DNA of 64,000 nt, from contig JAGVAH010000071.1 of assembly GCA_020060385.1 (NCBI GenBank), forward strand, positions 18,797 to 82,796, given 5' to 3'. The notes beneath the pieces were generated by a model. The model did no database searches. It was not told the origin of the DNA and saw nothing but the letters and a program-made list of their open reading frames with translations. Made by a program: the position numbers and the translations under genes. Each line of letters starts with the position of its first letter. The first letter of the stretch is position 1. This document shows, one piece after another, positions 28,117 to 37,668 of this stretch. This DNA is from Syntrophobacterales bacterium (GTDB taxonomy: Bacteria; Desulfobacterota; Desulfobaccia; Desulfobaccales; 0-14-0-80-60-11).

Positions 28117-28692
28117 ATGGAGCCCCCAAAGGATCAGGATCAGGCATCTGAGACACTGGCTGCCGAAGAAGATGTTATTGATTTAACAGATATTCTGGAA
28201 GAGGGCGCCAGTGAGACGGTGATTGAAATCTCCTCCAAGATGGAGGACTTGGATTCCCTTGATCTCAAGACCCTGCTCACCCAGGAGGCCGAGGCGGACG
28301 TGGAGCCCGAGGCCGAGCCCCCGGAGACTGCCGATGCTGCCCAGGAAAAAAAGGAAGAATCCCTGGAGGATCTCCTTTATTCCTTGAAAGAGGAGCCTAG
28401 AGAGCCGGCCCCGCCCGTCCAAGAGATGGAATTTGAGCCCCACCCCCCGCCGGAGGAGCCGGTGCCCCTCCCCGAGGTTGCCCCTCTGGAGGCCATGGCC
28501 TTCTCCGGGGCGGAAGATGTGCGGCAGCAGGCCCAGGCCACCTTGGGCGAAGACCGCGTCCTGGAAATCGTCCGGGAGGTGGTCCGGGAAACAGTGGAGA
28601 AGATTTGCCGGGAGCTGTTCCCATCAGTGGCTTCCCAGGTGGTGGACCAGGAGATTGCGGCCCTGAAGAAAAGACTGGAAGAAGAAAATTAA
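28117..28692 (+). CDS. Acidic, proline-rich protein with PopZ/DUF2497-like C-terminus
   Basis: Long Glu/Pro-rich region followed by helical LGEDRVLEIVREVVRETVEKICRELFPSVASQVVDQEIAALKKRLEEEN; directly upstream of valS. Confidence 0.55.
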   Translation: MEPPKDQDQASETLAAEEDVIDLTDILEEGASETVIEISSKMEDLDSLDLKTLLTQEAEADVEPEAEPPETADAAQEKKEESLEDLLYSLKEEPREPAPPVQEMEFEPHPPPEEPVPLPEVAPLEAMAFSGAEDVRQQAQATLGEDRVLEIVREVVRETVEKICRELFPSVASQVVDQEIAALKKRLEEEN

Positions 28693-28853
28693 GCCGCGGG
28701 GGACAGGCTTCCTGTTCCCGGGTATTAACGCTGGCCGGAAACGGCAAGGTTGTGGGCCTTGCCTTTTCCGGCCAAAAATATAGGGGAAATCAAGAAGAGC
28801 TCAGGACTTCTGATTTTCTAAAACCAAAAAGAAAAAACCGGAAACTGATTCTC

Positions 28854-31505
28854 ATGGCGGAAATTTTGGATAAAGTCTACGATCCCCAAAAGATCGAAGC
28901 CAAGTGGTATGATTATTGGGAAAAATCCGGGTTGTTTCACGCCCGGGCCGACGGCGCCTCGCCTTCCTATTGCATCGTCATCCCGCCCCCCAACATCACC
29001 GGCTCCCTGCACATGGGCCACGCCCTGAACAACACCCTCCAGGACATTCTCATCCGCTGGAAACGCATGCTGGGCTACGATGCCCTGTGGATGCCGGGCA
29101 CGGACCACGCGGGCATCGCCACCCAGAACGTGGTGGAGCGGATGCTGGCCGCGGAAGGCGTGAACCGGCACAGCCTGGGCCGGGAGGCCTTCATCGACAG
29201 GGTCTGGCAATGGAAGGGGGAGTCAGGCGGCACCATCATCAACCAGCTCAAGCGCCTGGGCTGCTCCTGCGACTGGAGCCGGGAGCGCTTCACCATGGAC
29301 GCGGGCCTCTCCCGGGCGGTGCGGGAGGTCTTCGTCCGCCTCTATGAAGAGGGCCTGATTTACAAGGACGACTACATCATCAACTGGTGCCCCCGCTGCC
29401 GCACGGCCCTGGCCGACCTGGAGGTGGAGCACGACCCCCACGAGGGCTACCTCTATTACATCAAATATCCCCTGGTGGGCAAAGAAGGCGCGCTCACCGT
29501 GGCCACCACCCGCCCGGAGACCTTGCTGGGGGACACCGCAGTGGCCGTGCACCCGGAGGATAAGCGCTATAAGGCCTACCACGGGGCCAAGGTGCGCCTG
29601 CCGGTTTTGGGCCGGGAGATCCCGGTGATCACCGACCCCTACGTCTCCCTGGAGTTCGGCACCGGGGCCCTGAAGATCACCCCGGCCCACGATCTCAACG
29701 ACTTTGAAGTGGCCCGCCGCCATAATCTGCCCGCCATCAAGGTCATTGACGAAGAAGGGCTGATGACCCGGAAGGCCGGCAAGTACCGGGGCATGGACCG
29801 CTTCGGCTGCCGGGAGAAGATCGTCAAGGACTTAAAAAGCGACGGCCTCCTGGAAAAGAGGGAGCGCTACCACGTGCCCGTGGGCCACTGCTACCGCTGC
29901 CGCACGGTGGTGGAGCCGTTGATCTCCAAGCAGTGGTTCGTGGCCGTCAAGACCCTGGCGGCCGCGGCCATCGCCGCGGTGCAGGACGGCCGCACCAAGC
30001 TCATCCCCGCCAGTTGGGATAACAGCTACTTTGATTGGATGACCAACATCCGGGATTGGTGCATCTCCCGGCAGATCTGGTGGGGCCACCGCATCCCCGC
30101 CTGGACCTGCAAAGATTGCGGCCAGGTCATCGTCGCCCGGGAAGACCCGGACAAATGCCCCCACTGCGGCGGCTCCGGCCTGGTCCAGGAGACCGACGTC
30201 CTGGACACCTGGTTTTCCTCGGCCCTCTGGCCCTTCTCCACCCTGGGTTGGCCGGAGCAAACCCCGGAACTAAAACTCTTTTATCCCACCACCGTCTTGG
30301 TCACCGCCTTTGACATCCTCTTTTTCTGGGTGGCCCGGATGATGATGATGGGCCTGCATTTCATGGGGGAAGTCCCCTTCCACGAGGTCTACATCCACGC
30401 CCTGGTCCGGGACCCGGAAGGCCAGAAGATGAGCAAGTCCAAGGGCAACGTCATCGATCCCCTGGACCTCATGGCCGCCTACGGCACCGACGCCTTCCGC
30501 TTCTCCCTGGCTGCGTTCGCGGCCATGGGCCGGGACATCCGCCTCTCCGAAGAGCGCATCTCCGGCTACCGCAATTTCGCCAACAAGGTCTGGAACGCCT
30601 GCCGCTTCACCTTCATGAACCTGGAGGACTTTGACCCGGCCGCGGCCGCACCCGACCTGCCCCTGACCGTGGTGGAGGCCTGGATCTTGAGCCGCCTGCA
30701 GCAGGTGACCCGGGAGACCGGGGAGCACCTGGAGGTCTACGACTTCGACCAGGCTGCCAACGCCCTCTACCAGTTCATCTGGCACGAGTTCTGCGACTGG
30801 TACCTGGAACTCATCAAGCCCCAACTCAACGATAAAACCGATCCCGCCGCCCGGCGGCACTGCCAGGAGGTCCTGCTCCGGGTGCTGAACGCCATCCTCC
30901 GGCTGCTCCACCCCTTTATGCCCTTCATCACCGAGGAAATCTGGCAGAAGCTCCCCGGCGCTTCCGGGTCCATCATGGCCGCGTCTTACCCCCGGGAGGA
31001 GGCCGATCTCGTCAATCCCCAGGCCGAGGCGGAGATGGGCCTGGTGATGGCCACCATCACCGCCATCCGCAACCTCCGGGGGGAGATGAACGTGCCCCCC
31101 GCCTCCCAGGTGGAAGTCTTCCTGAAGAGCGCCGACCCCTCATCCCTGGTCGCCCTGGAGCGCCACCGCCAGTCCCTGATGCAGCTGTCCCGCCTCAAGG
31201 AACTCCACACCAACGCCGCGGACACCCCCGCGGCCGCGGCCAAGGCCGTGGTGGAGCAGGTGGAAATCTTCATGCCCCTGGCCGGGGTCATCGACTTCGC
31301 CGAAGAAGAGCGCCGCCTGGCCAAGGAAATGGAGAAGATCAGCAAAGAACTGGCCCAGGCCCAGCGCAAACTGGCCAACGAGGACTTCCTGGCCAAGGCA
31401 CCGGAGGAAGTGGTCAACAAGGAAAAGGAACGCCTCCAATCCTGGAGCGAAAAACTCGCCAAACTGAAAACCCACCGGGAACGCATCAAAGGGCTGATGG
31501 GGTAG
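28854..31505 (+). CDS. valS: Valyl-tRNA synthetase
   Basis: PPPNITGSLHMGHALNNTLQD; KMSKSKGN; C-terminal coiled coil. Start set at MAEILDKVYDP. Confidence 0.97.
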   Translation: MAEILDKVYDPQKIEAKWYDYWEKSGLFHARADGASPSYCIVIPPPNITGSLHMGHALNNTLQDILIRWKRMLGYDALWMPGTDHAGIATQNVVERMLAAEGVNRHSLGREAFIDRVWQWKGESGGTIINQLKRLGCSCDWSRERFTMDAGLSRAVREVFVRLYEEGLIYKDDYIINWCPRCRTALADLEVEHDPHEGYLYYIKYPLVGKEGALTVATTRPETLLGDTAVAVHPEDKRYKAYHGAKVRLPVLGREIPVITDPYVSLEFGTGALKITPAHDLNDFEVARRHNLPAIKVIDEEGLMTRKAGKYRGMDRFGCREKIVKDLKSDGLLEKRERYHVPVGHCYRCRTVVEPLISKQWFVAVKTLAAAAIAAVQDGRTKLIPASWDNSYFDWMTNIRDWCISRQIWWGHRIPAWTCKDCGQVIVAREDPDKCPHCGGSGLVQETDVLDTWFSSALWPFSTLGWPEQTPELKLFYPTTVLVTAFDILFFWVARMMMMGLHFMGEVPFHEVYIHALVRDPEGQKMSKSKGNVIDPLDLMAAYGTDAFRFSLAAFAAMGRDIRLSEERISGYRNFANKVWNACRFTFMNLEDFDPAAAAPDLPLTVVEAWILSRLQQVTRETGEHLEVYDFDQAANALYQFIWHEFCDWYLELIKPQLNDKTDPAARRHCQEVLLRVLNAILRLLHPFMPFITEEIWQKLPGASGSIMAASYPREEADLVNPQAEAEMGLVMATITAIRNLRGEMNVPPASQVEVFLKSADPSSLVALERHRQSLMQLSRLKELHTNAADTPAAAAKAVVEQVEIFMPLAGVIDFAEEERRLAKEMEKISKELAQAQRKLANEDFLAKAPEEVVNKEKERLQSWSEKLAKLKTHRERIKGLMG

Positions 31506-31730
31506 GGTAGGGGCAGGAGAATGATTTTGGGGGAGGGGCGGGGGCCGCAGGCCCGGGCTTTCCCCGCCCCCTCCCAAACCCACTTCCACCCCCGCATAAT
31601 ATCAAATCGCAGACTAATACCATTTCGCCATCAAAAGCCATTGCACTGTAGGGGCGAATCTTGTATTCGCCCTGTAGAGGCGGGCGAACCCAGGTGTCCG
31701 GCCGCTTACACCCTGCGGCAGCCTCTCTTC

Positions 31731-31812
31731 TGTCATTCTGAACGGAGCGTAGCGCAGTGAAGAATCTAGTATTTTCAAGGCGTTGGCTTCTTTCACGGCA
31801 TTCAGGATGACA
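31731..31812. repeat. GTCATTCTGA-type palindromic repeat
   Basis: gtcattctgaacggagcgtagcgcagtgaagaatct...ttcaggatgacag. Confidence 0.75.
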
Positions 31813-32264
31813 GAAAAAGAGGTTTCGAAATAGGTTATAGTCTTTTCAATGACTAGGCCCTGTGCCCGCGGCTCAGGGTGACCAGGGAAATAGGTTTTGC
31901 CCTATCTTCTATGGTAATGGTGGGCGAAAAAAATATCAGCCCATGGGTCTCGTGTAACTTTGAGGCCAGTGGAGCCCGCGGACCCTTTGGGGGCAAGGCC
32001 GGGGACTTCCCTGTAAACATCCCTGTAAACATGCCTGTAAACTTGCCATAACTACCCGTAAAAACTCCTTTTTTTTGATAATTAATTTCTCACGCTTTCT
32101 ACCTCCCCGCTCGATAAGGAGATAAGTTCGCACTGGCAGGCGCCAGGCGGAGCAGCCGCACCTGAACCCCGTCAAGCGGGAAAAGGCTTGGCAATTTATG
32201 CAAAATATGCCTGGGACGGAATAACAGGTTATCAACGGCCCACAGAATGGCAGGAGGATTCTTT

Positions 32265-32350
32265 AAGTCCCCCTTTTCTAAAGGGGGATTTAGGGGGATT
32301 ATCAGGCGCTTATCTAATCCCCCCTAACCCCCTTTAGAAAAGGGGGGTGG
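32265..32350. repeat. CCCCCTTTT/AAAGGGGGATTTAGGGGGATTA inverted repeat
   Basis: aagtcccccttttctaaagggggatttagggggatta ... taatcccccctaaccccctttagaaaaggggggt. Confidence 0.8.
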
Positions 32351-32373
32351 AAAAGCCCGATTTTTATTGTCTC

Positions 32374-32496
32374 ATACCAAGTGGCAATCAAAAGGCTGTA
32401 AGCTGTAAGGGGCGAACCTTGTGTTCGCTTGCCACTCGGGGCGAATACAAGATTCGCCCCTACGGAAAAATTACTCGTTTGATTGCGACTTGGTAT
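32374..32496. repeat. MITE-like element with 19-bp terminal inverted repeats
   Basis: ATACCAAGTGGCAATCAAA (32374-32392) vs reverse complement of TTTGATTGCGACTTGGTAT (32478-32496): one mismatch; internal GGGGCGAA...TTCGCCCC palindromes. Confidence 0.75.
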
Positions 32497-32671
32497 CAGT
32501 AATGAAGGGACGCCACCCTGGAAGCAAATTATCCTCACCCCCCATTCCGGCTCTCAAGGATGAGCGGGGGGCAGGGAGAACAGCCGGAAGCGCTGCGAGC
32601 AGGACGAAGGGCAGCTTGACGCACGAGGGCCGCTGTCCGCCCACTATCCTCCTACGGAAAGGGACTCACGG

Positions 32672-33826
32672 ATGAGCCTGACTATCAATCACAACCTTAT
32701 GGCCATGAACGCCGCCCGCAGCTTGAACGTCACCTATGGGCGGCTCTCCACCTCGGTGCAGCGCCTCTCCTCCGGCCTGCGCATCAATTCCTCCAGCGAC
32801 GACGCCGCGGGCCTGGCGGTCCGGGAAATGATGCGCACCGACATCCGCGTCCTCAACCAGGGGGTGCGCAACGCCAACGACGCGGTCTCCATGATCCAGA
32901 CCGCGGACGGGGCCCTGTCCGTCATCGACGAGAAGCTCACCCGCATGAAGGAGCTGGCGGAGCAGGCCTCCACCGGCACCTACACCACCGCCCAGCGCCT
33001 CATCATGGACAGCGAGTTCCAGGCCATGGCCTCGGAAATCAACCGCATCGCCAACGCCACCGACTTCAACGGCGTCAAGCTCCTGGACGGCAGCCTCTCC
33101 GGCGCCGGCCTGGACGGCTCCTCCGGCAACCAGATGAAGATCCACTTCGGCACCGGCAACGCCTCCGCCGAGGACTATTACTACGTCCGCATCACCGGCG
33201 CCACCGCCAGCGCCCTGGGCCTGGGCAGCGCCGGCACCAGCGCCGCCGCGGCCGAGGCGAATTATGTGAGTTCTCATAACTTGAATTTTGTGGCTCAATA
33301 TCCGATTAGTGCCTACGTGACAGCAATCCCCGGAGGGGTATATGCTCAATTTGATCCCAGTGCAACTATGAATGTTTATGCTGAAAACGCCGATCCTAAC
33401 AACCTTCATTTACTCGGTACTGACCTGAACGGCAATCTGCATGCCATTAGGATACATTTTGATAATCCTGGTTGGACCTATTTAGGAGATGAACTGGTAT
33501 GGTCCCCTGGAACCGGCTCCGCCGTGGCTATTAAAACCCAACCCAACGCCCAGCAGGCCCTGGAGAAGCTGGACAGCGCCATCGCCGCCAAGGACAACAT
33601 CAGGGCCAACCTGGGAGCCCTGGCCAACCGCCTGGCCAACACCGTCTCCAACCTGTCCATCCAGGCGGAAAACCTCCAGGCCGCGGAATCCCGCGTCTCC
33701 GACATGGACGTGGCCACGGAAATGACCGAGTTCACCCGCAACCAGATCCTGGCCCAGGCCGCGGTCTCCATGCTGGCCCAGGCCAACTCCCTGCCGCAGT
33801 TGGCCCTGCAGCTCATCTCCGGCTAG
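32672..33826 (+). CDS. fliC: Flagellin
   Basis: N-term MSLTINHNLMAMNAARSLNVTYGRLSTSVQRLSSGLRINSSSDDAAGLAV; C-term SRVSDMDVATEMTEFTRNQILAQAAVSMLAQANSLPQLALQLI. Confidence 0.97.
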   Translation: MSLTINHNLMAMNAARSLNVTYGRLSTSVQRLSSGLRINSSSDDAAGLAVREMMRTDIRVLNQGVRNANDAVSMIQTADGALSVIDEKLTRMKELAEQASTGTYTTAQRLIMDSEFQAMASEINRIANATDFNGVKLLDGSLSGAGLDGSSGNQMKIHFGTGNASAEDYYYVRITGATASALGLGSAGTSAAAAEANYVSSHNLNFVAQYPISAYVTAIPGGVYAQFDPSATMNVYAENADPNNLHLLGTDLNGNLHAIRIHFDNPGWTYLGDELVWSPGTGSAVAIKTQPNAQQALEKLDSAIAAKDNIRANLGALANRLANTVSNLSIQAENLQAAESRVSDMDVATEMTEFTRNQILAQAAVSMLAQANSLPQLALQLISG

Positions 33827-33888
33827 GGCCGCGCCCCGGGGTTATTATGACTAGAGGCTGTGAGACTTCGGCGCGAGTCCTCTAACTT

Positions 33889-33978
33889 GTCATTCTGAGG
33901 GAGCGGAGCGACCGAAGAATCTCGTATTTACAAGCGCAAATGAGATTCTTCACTCCGCTTCGCTCCGTTCAGAATGAC
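33889..33978. repeat. Large imperfect palindrome GTCATTCTGA...TCAGAATGAC
   Basis: GTCATTCTGAgggagcggagcg...GAAGAATCTC ... GAGATTCTTC...cgcttcgctccgtTCAGAATGAC. Related copies at 31731-31812 and 62006-62073. Confidence 0.85.
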
Positions 33979-34207
33979 AAAAAAAAGACTTTCCCAGAGC
34001 TCTCGACTTGGTATCACCGCAATTTTTTCTAGGGGCGGACCCAGTTGTCCGCCCGGGATACGGGCGCACCCCCGGGTGCGCCCCTTTCATTCCGGGGCGT
34101 TTGTCTGGTACTGGGTATTGATTGGCGCGCAGAGTATTTAATCTATGATATATTGATGGTCGCGAGGGCGTTTTCCCACATCCCCCGGCTGCCCTTGCCA
34201 GACGCCT

Positions 34208-34387
34208 ATGATGGACCCGGATTACACCCCCATCTGCCCCTTGCCCGACATCGGCCCCTGCGTGGGGGAGCGCTGCAATTTCTGGGACGAAGAAAAGGGC
34301 TGCACCGGCGCCGGCGTCGCCTTCGCCGCCGACCCCTCCATTGACCCGATTATCTTCTCCGCTGCTGATAGTTCGGAGTATGATTAA
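34208..34387 (+). CDS. Cys-rich microprotein (59 aa), not in ORF track
   Basis: Hand translation: MMDPDYTPICPLPDIGPCVGERCNFWDEEKGCTGAGVAFAADPSIDPIIFSAADSSEYD*. Shares CP[LI]PxxGxCxxxRCx[FY]WD with the ORF at 36419-36604. Confidence 0.65.
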   Translation: MMDPDYTPICPLPDIGPCVGERCNFWDEEKGCTGAGVAFAADPSIDPIIFSAADSSEYD

Positions 34388-35381
34388 GCCCGGTCTTCGC
34401 AGTCTCCCTCTCAAGTCCCCCTTTTCCAAAGGGGGATTTAGGGGGATTTTCCAATGCTGGCGCCAAATTCCCCCTTACCCCCCTCGGAAAAAAGGGGGAA
34501 AAATCACCAGGGCCTGCCAGGCGGTGGTCCTGGCCCTATCTTTCTGTCTGCCGTTCTTTCTGGCCGGGGCCGGCCTCGCCCATTCTTGCACCCTCTTCGC
34601 CGCCGCGGGCAGCCGGGTGGAGGGCGGCGGCACCCTCATCGTCAAAAACCGGGACCGCACCCCCCGGCAGAGCGCCCTGGAGTTCTTTACTCCCGCTGAT
34701 GGCTTCAAATACCTGGCCCTGGTGGCTTTAGATACTCCCGAAGATCCGGCCGTGGCCGGGATCAATGAAAAAGGCCTGGCCGTGGTGGACGCCCTCCCCG
34801 GCCACCCTAACGAGGCGGCGGCATATCCCGGGGCCGTCGCCCTCACCCAGGCCCTCCTCAGCCGCTGCGCCTCGGTGGAGGATGTCCTGGCTTGTAAGGA
34901 CCTCTTCCGGGCCAGTTATCCGGTCTTTGAGATGGTGGCCGACGGCCGCCGCATCGCCGCCATCGAGATCGCCCCCCAGGGCCGGGTGGCGGTAACCGTC
35001 AGAGACCAGGGGGTCCTCTGTCACACCAACCACTACCTGGCCCCCCGGCTGCAGGATGCCAACGGTAAGCCCGGCGGCAGCAGCATTCGCTACCACCGCA
35101 TCTTGCAGTTGTTATCCCGGCAGGCCTGCCCCTTTAGCCTGGAGGATTTCCTGGCCTTCAGCCAGGACCGCCACGACGGCCCGGATAACAGCATCTGCCG
35201 GAGCGGCAGCAACCCCGGGGAGCCCTGCACCCTGGCAACCTGGATCGTCGCCCACCCCGCGGCGGGCGTCCCCCGGGTTTGGGTCAAGATCGCCAACCCC
35301 GGGGAACCCCAGGAGCTGGTCAATCTCCAATTAACCCCGGACATGTGGGCCAAAGTCCTGAAAGAAAAGATGTTTCGCTAG
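34341..35381 (+). CDS. Secreted C45/choloylglycine-like NTN-hydrolase family protein
   Basis: Signal-like ACQAVVLALSFCLPFFLAGAGLAHS then CTLFAAAGSRVEGGGTLIVKNRDRTP. The annotated 5' end is repeat-derived, so the start is uncertain. Confidence 0.75.
   Translation: MTRLSSPLLIVRSMIKPGLRSLPLKSPFSKGGFRGIFQCWRQIPPYPPRKKGGKITRACQAVVLALSFCLPFFLAGAGLAHSCTLFAAAGSRVEGGGTLIVKNRDRTPRQSALEFFTPADGFKYLALVALDTPEDPAVAGINEKGLAVVDALPGHPNEAAAYPGAVALTQALLSRCASVEDVLACKDLFRASYPVFEMVADGRRIAAIEIAPQGRVAVTVRDQGVLCHTNHYLAPRLQDANGKPGGSSIRYHRILQLLSRQACPFSLEDFLAFSQDRHDGPDNSICRSGSNPGEPCTLATWIVAHPAAGVPRVWVKIANPGEPQELVNLQLTPDMWAKVLKEKMFR
34413..34505. repeat. CCCCCTTTT/AAAGGGGGATTTAGGGGGAT inverted repeat within the 5' end of ORF 34341
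   Basis: caagtcccccttttccaaagggggatttagggggatttt ... aaattcccccttacccccctcggaaaaaaggggg. Confidence 0.8.
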
Positions 35382-35598
35382 TGGCCACTGTCCCCCAATT
35401 TTTTTAAAAAATACTCGGTCCGGCTGGTCGCTTGCAAAATTCCTGGCAAATTATGGTACCATGCTAGCGTTTTCAGGATTTGGCCTGAAAAATAAAACCT
35501 GCGGCGATTTTCCCCGGGCGCAGAGATTCACCAACCCCTTTCCGCCTGTGTTGGCCGAGTCTGCCTCCTAATTGAGCATGCTAGAATAGTATTGACCC

Positions 35599-36402
35599 AT
35601 GGACGAATCCATGCAAATCCTGCTATATTTGGGGGCCGGAATTTGCTCCGGCTTTTTGAACACCATCGCCAGCGCCGGGTCCGCACTTACCCTGCCTCTT
35701 ATGATTTTCCTCGGCCTCCCCGCAAATATCGCTAACGGCACGAACCGGGTGCAGATAGCCATCGGCCGGATTACTTCCATAGTCTCCTTTCAGCGGTCCA
35801 AAGCCATCGACTGGCATAATGCCATCATGCTCTCCTTACCTTGCCTCGTGGGAGCAATTATCGGCGCCTCCTTCGCTGCTGTCCTCCAATCCAAGTATAT
35901 CGGCTGGGCTATCACCTTTGGGATCATTGCCGTGGTTGTCGTCTTGTTGACCAATCCCAAAAGGTTACTTAAAGATCAACAGGTCGCCACCCCGGTCATC
36001 AAGTGGTGGCATCTGGGCCTCTATTTCCTGATAGGCTTGTGGGGCGGGTTTATAGTGCTGGATGCCAGTACCTATGCCCTCATGGTGCTGGTGCTGGCCA
36101 TCGGTTACGACCTTAAAAAGGCCAATGCCATCAAGGCCGTAGCTATTTTCCCCATGACCATCGCCGCCCTGGCGATTTTTGCTGAGGCCCGGGAAATTAA
36201 TTGGCGCGTCGGGCTATTGTTATCGGTGGGCAGTATTATCGGTGCCTGGATCGGGGCGGCCTTAGCCGTTAAAGAAGGGATTAAAATCTGGATCTATCGT
36301 ATTTTAATTGCGGTTTTGCTCCTGGAACTTTATCAACTAGCTAGCAAATACTTTTTTCAGCATCGTTCCTTGCTGGAAAAAGCTATTATGCATATGTACT
36401 AA
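35599..36402 (+). CDS. TauE/SafE-family sulfite exporter-like permease
   Basis: Polytopic membrane protein; GFLNTIASAGSALTLPLMIFLGLPANIANGTNRVQI. Confidence 0.85.
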   Translation: MDESMQILLYLGAGICSGFLNTIASAGSALTLPLMIFLGLPANIANGTNRVQIAIGRITSIVSFQRSKAIDWHNAIMLSLPCLVGAIIGASFAAVLQSKYIGWAITFGIIAVVVVLLTNPKRLLKDQQVATPVIKWWHLGLYFLIGLWGGFIVLDASTYALMVLVLAIGYDLKKANAIKAVAIFPMTIAALAIFAEAREINWRVGLLLSVGSIIGAWIGAALAVKEGIKIWIYRILIAVLLLELYQLASKYFFQHRSLLEKAIMHMY

Positions 36403-36418
36403 ATAGGCATTGTCTTCT

Positions 36419-36604
36419 ATGAGCACCAGCGATCAGATTCTCTGCCCCATCCCCGGGATGGGCTATTGTATCTACGACCGGTGCCCCTATTGGGACGCGG
36501 CCCGCCAGGAATGCGACGCGGACTGCCTCCAGTCCGGGGAGTCAAATCAGGATGAACCTTCGGAAGGTCCCTGCACCATCCACTGGACCGAGGACTACGA
36601 CTGA
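36419..36604 (+). CDS. Cys-rich microprotein
   Basis: MSTSDQILCPIPGMGYCIYDRCPYWDAARQECDADC...CTIHWTEDYD; ATG start just downstream of the permease gene. Confidence 0.7.
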   Translation: MSTSDQILCPIPGMGYCIYDRCPYWDAARQECDADCLQSGESNQDEPSEGPCTIHWTEDYD

Positions 36605-36605
36605 A

Positions 36606-37481
36606 ATGGACGCCTTCCCTGCCACCCCCCAGATAGAGCGCCTCATCGACCTGGCCCTGGAAGAAGATATCGGTTCCGGGGACGTCACCACCCAGGCCCT
36701 CATCCCCCCAAACCTCCAGGGGGAGGCCCAGATCCGGGCCAAGGAAACCCTGGTGGTCGCGGGCCTCCCCCTGGCGGCCCGGGTTTTTTATAGGCTGACC
36801 CGGGAGGTGCAATTTTCCCCGGCGGTCCAGGACGGCCAGGAGGTGGAAGCCGGCGCCGTGCTGGCCATCCTCACCGGCCCCGTGCCCCCCATCCTCACCG
36901 GGGAGCGGGTGGCCCTCAATTTCCTCCAGCACCTCTCCGGCATCGCCACCTTTACCAAAAAGATGGTGGAGGCCGTGGCCTTTATGCCGGTGGCCCTGGT
37001 GGACACCCGCAAGACCACCCCGGGGTGGCGGGTCCTGGAAAAGTACGCGGTGCGCTTAGGGGGCGGCCGCAACCACCGGGGCGGCCTCTTTGACGGGGTG
37101 CTCATCAAAAACAATCACCTCATCGCTATTGGCTCCATCACCGAGGCCGTGCGCCGGGCCCGGAAGGCCGCGCCCCATACCCTGAAGATCGAGGTGGAGG
37201 TCACCAGTCTGGCCGAACTGGAGGAGGCCCTGAACATCGGCGCGGACATCATCCTCCTGGACAACATGAGCGACGCCGACCTGGCCAAGGCCGCGGACCT
37301 CACCCTGGGCCGGGCCTTGCTGGAAGCCTCCGGCTCCATGACCCTGGAACGCCTGCCCCAGGCCGCGGCCACCCGGGTCAACTTCATCTCCATGGGGGCC
37401 CTCACCCACAGCGCGCCCGCGGTGGATATCCACCTGCGCTTGCTCAAGACCTGGAGTCAGGAGGTTGAGGAAGGGGGCTAA
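36606..37481 (+). CDS. nadC: Nicotinate-nucleotide diphosphorylase (carboxylating)
   Basis: ALNFLQHLSGIATFT; DTRKTTPGWRVLEKYAVRLGGGRNHRGGLFDGVLIKNNH. Confidence 0.96.
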   Translation: MDAFPATPQIERLIDLALEEDIGSGDVTTQALIPPNLQGEAQIRAKETLVVAGLPLAARVFYRLTREVQFSPAVQDGQEVEAGAVLAILTGPVPPILTGERVALNFLQHLSGIATFTKKMVEAVAFMPVALVDTRKTTPGWRVLEKYAVRLGGGRNHRGGLFDGVLIKNNHLIAIGSITEAVRRARKAAPHTLKIEVEVTSLAELEEALNIGADIILLDNMSDADLAKAADLTLGRALLEASGSMTLERLPQAAATRVNFISMGALTHSAPAVDIHLRLLKTWSQEVEEGG

Positions 37482-37519
37482 GGTCAGTTAGATTTTTCCA
37501 CATCCCGCGGCCCCTTTCC

Positions 37520-37548
37520 TTGACATTAAGGTCCATCTTTGATTTAAT
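37520..37548 (+). promoter_or_regulatory. Sigma-70-type promoter upstream of the YchF-like gene
   Basis: TTGACA - 17 nt - TTTAAT. Confidence 0.5.
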
Positions 37549-37668
37549 AAAAACAATAAGAACGCAGTCTTGGGACACCTTCGGCCGGGCTGGTCAAAGC
37601 CGCCGATTTTTTTTTGCACCAACCTGGCAGTCGCGGGTTTTTATTCTCTAGAGGCGAGGTTAAAGTCA

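Noticed and set aside
32376-32400. Sigma-54 promoter for flagellin (TGGCAATCAAAAGGCT)
   Set aside because: GG-N10-GC spacing is present, but there are several mismatches and it lies in a MITE terminal repeat ~270 nt upstream.
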